Notes under the pieces: generated by a model
Seen by the model: only the letters and a program-made list of their open reading frames with translations
Told to the model about the DNA's origin: nothing
Databases searched by the model: none
Shown: positions 63,047 to 64,000 of the stretch, piece by piece
How the letters are laid out: every line of letters begins with the position of its first letter
How positions within the stretch are numbered: position 1 is the first letter of the stretch
DNA from: Micromonospora sp. LH3U1
Lineage (GTDB): Bacteria > Actinomycetota > Actinomycetes > Mycobacteriales > Micromonosporaceae
Assembly (NCBI RefSeq): GCF_028475105.1
Contig: NZ_CP116936.1
Coordinates: 6,633,501-6,697,500, forward strand
Direction of reading: 5' to 3'
Length of the DNA stretch: 64,000 nucleotides
Program-made: the position numbers and the translations under genes

Positions 63047-63912
63047 GCGTCGTAGCCCCCGTTCACCAGCCCCAGCCGGATCAGATCGGTCAGTGGTTCC
63101 AGAATGCTGCACGAGCCGAAGCCGACCCAGAGTGGGCGCGGCGCGTCCCGCCGTCCGTTGGCGCGCTCCAGCAGCGGGCGCGGGTCGAGCACGGTCAGCA
63201 GCTCGGCGACCGTGCCGACGCCCTCGCCGGCGGCGGCCGCCAGCGTCGCGGCCAGCACGTTGGCGTAGCCGTGGTGGGTGAACCCGGTCTCCGGGTCCAG
63301 GTGCCGGACCGCCTGGTGCAGCCCGGCGGTGAGCTTGAACGGCAGGCCCCGGTCGCGGCACGCGCAGATCACCGCGGCCAGCTCGGCTGGCGTGGGGAAG
63401 AGCTCGGCGGCCAGCCCACCGGTGCGGAACTTGGCCGCGATCGGCACACCGTCAGTGCGGGCGGCGGCGAGCGCGTCCAGCGCACCCATCAGCCCGAAGG
63501 TCAGCGGCAGCTCGGCGTAGACGGCCTCGACGCCCGGCAGCTCATCGGTCACCCGCAGCAGCTCGGCGATGCCGGGAAGGGGGTCCTCGCCTCGCTTGGC
63601 GACCGCCACCTCGACCTGGCGGGCGGTGACGCCGTCCGGTGCCAGGAACGAGAGCGCGAACGGCAGGCTCCCGATCCCGGTGTCACCGATCACGCCGACC
63701 ACCAGGCCCTCGCCGGGGTCGACGAGACCGCTCAGCTCACCGGCCGCCACGTCCGAGGCGGGGATCAGCAGCGGGCCGACCAGGTCGGCGTACCAGGCGG
63801 CGCGGTGCTGACGGTGGGCCGCCAGCGCGTCGGGCAGCGCGGCGCTGCCCGGGGGGAAGACGGCGGCGTCGTCCACCAGGCCGTCGAGGAGTGCTGGCAC
63901 CTGCGTTGACAC
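63043..63912 (-). CDS. Unknown conserved protein, first gene of the fahA operon
   Basis: A 289-residue protein from the GTG at 63912. It has no signal peptide or membrane helix and looks like a soluble alpha/beta (possibly TIM-barrel-like) protein: VDDAAVFPPGSAALPDAL at the start, VPIAAKFRTGGLAAELFP, then GLPFKLTAGLHQAVRHLDPETGFTHHGYANVLAATL near the end. I do not recognise a named family. Its coupling with fahA suggests a part in tyrosine or homogentisate breakdown, such as isomerisation, but that is only context. A palindrome lies upstream. Confidence 0.8.
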   Translation of the reverse strand: MSTQVPALLDGLVDDAAVFPPGSAALPDALAAHRQHRAAWYADLVGPLLIPASDVAAGELSGLVDPGEGLVVGVIGDTGIGSLPFALSFLAPDGVTARQVEVAVAKRGEDPLPGIAELLRVTDELPGVEAVYAELPLTFGLMGALDALAAARTDGVPIAAKFRTGGLAAELFPTPAELAAVICACRDRGLPFKLTAGLHQAVRHLDPETGFTHHGYANVLAATLAAAAGEGVGTVAELLTVLDPRPLLERANGRRDAPRPLWVGFGSCSILEPLTDLIRLGLVNGGYDA

Positions 63913-63952
63913 GGAACAAGAATGTACGGGACGCTACGAGGAACGGACAACA

Positions 63953-63971
63953 GCGTCCGATTATCGGACGC
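63953..63971. promoter_or_regulatory. Perfect 9-1-9 palindrome upstream of the fahA operon
   Basis: GCGTCCGAT T ATCGGACGC, a perfect dyad of nine bases each side of one base, lies 41-59 bases upstream of the first gene's GTG start at 63912. Its length and symmetry fit an operator for a dimeric repressor, for example of the IclR or GntR type. The binding protein is not identified. Confidence 0.65.
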
Positions 63972-64000
63972 CCCTGGCCGGTGGACGGGACATATCGGGA

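Overview
The window is high-GC DNA with many GTG and TTG starts, purine-rich ribosome binding sites and actinobacterial families: helix-turn-helix/DUF397 pairs, AfsR/SARP-type regulators, RDD membrane proteins, a solitary MsiK-like sugar ATPase and a Pat-type aromatic aminotransferase. The overall style suggests a chromosomal segment of a Micromonosporaceae member, perhaps Micromonospora. That assignment is inference; no 16S or other decisive marker is present. Most of the window looks like ordinary chromosome with accessory patches.

Layout. 1-3.2 kb: the 5' part of a BTAD/NB-ARC regulator and a small unknown protein that may be an immunity factor. 3.4-15.0 kb: a 3857-residue secreted Rhs/YD-repeat polymorphic toxin with DNRLRE, LamG-like, FG-GAP-like, Lys-rich, HINT and C-terminal CxxC/DHQPP nuclease-like parts. 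15.1-24.3 kb: a short BMP-like protein, a CASTOR/POLLUX-like channel with RCK domains, a DNA-glycosylase-fold protein, a frameshifted carotenoid-desaturase-like oxidoreductase, an HNH endonuclease, a membrane Ser/Thr kinase and a crotonase lacking both usual catalytic glutamates. 24.4-27.5 kb: a secreted M4 metallopeptidase divergent from an emfourin-like lipoprotein, a candidate protease/inhibitor pair. 27.5-32.9 kb: small metabolic and regulatory genes, a tRNA-Thr with a scrap of tyrosine recombinase beside it, and an MsiK-like ATPase. 33-37.8 kb: rlmB-cysS, an IclR regulator with an N-terminal repeat, and a DUF559 protein. 37.8-44.5 kb: an 18-bp tandem repeat, a subtilase, HAD and EamA proteins, a CGNR regulator, a GNAT enzyme and an HTH/DUF397 pair.

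44.5-50.8 kb: a class II fumarase, a second complete BTAD/NB-ARC/TPR regulator and a class I fumarase. 51-57.2 kb: a membrane-anchored beta-propeller, an Lrp regulator divergent from hppD, two RDD proteins and an aromatic aminotransferase. 57.4-60.8 kb: a cell-surface group (WxL-like protein, DUF916 protein, LPVTG protein) and a second propeller protein. 60.8-64 kb: SRPBCC and DUF397 proteins and a fumarylacetoacetase operon preceded by a perfect 9-1-9 palindrome.

Tyrosine catabolism is the clearest pathway: Pat gives 4-hydroxyphenylpyruvate, HppD gives homogentisate and FahA performs the last cleavage, releasing fumarate, which either fumarase can use. Homogentisate dioxygenase and maleylacetoacetate isomerase are not in the window. 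The most unusual candidates are the M4/emfourin-like pair, the Rhs toxin with its possible immunity gene, the surface module whose DUF916 gene lacks a normal start codon, and the fahA operon operator.
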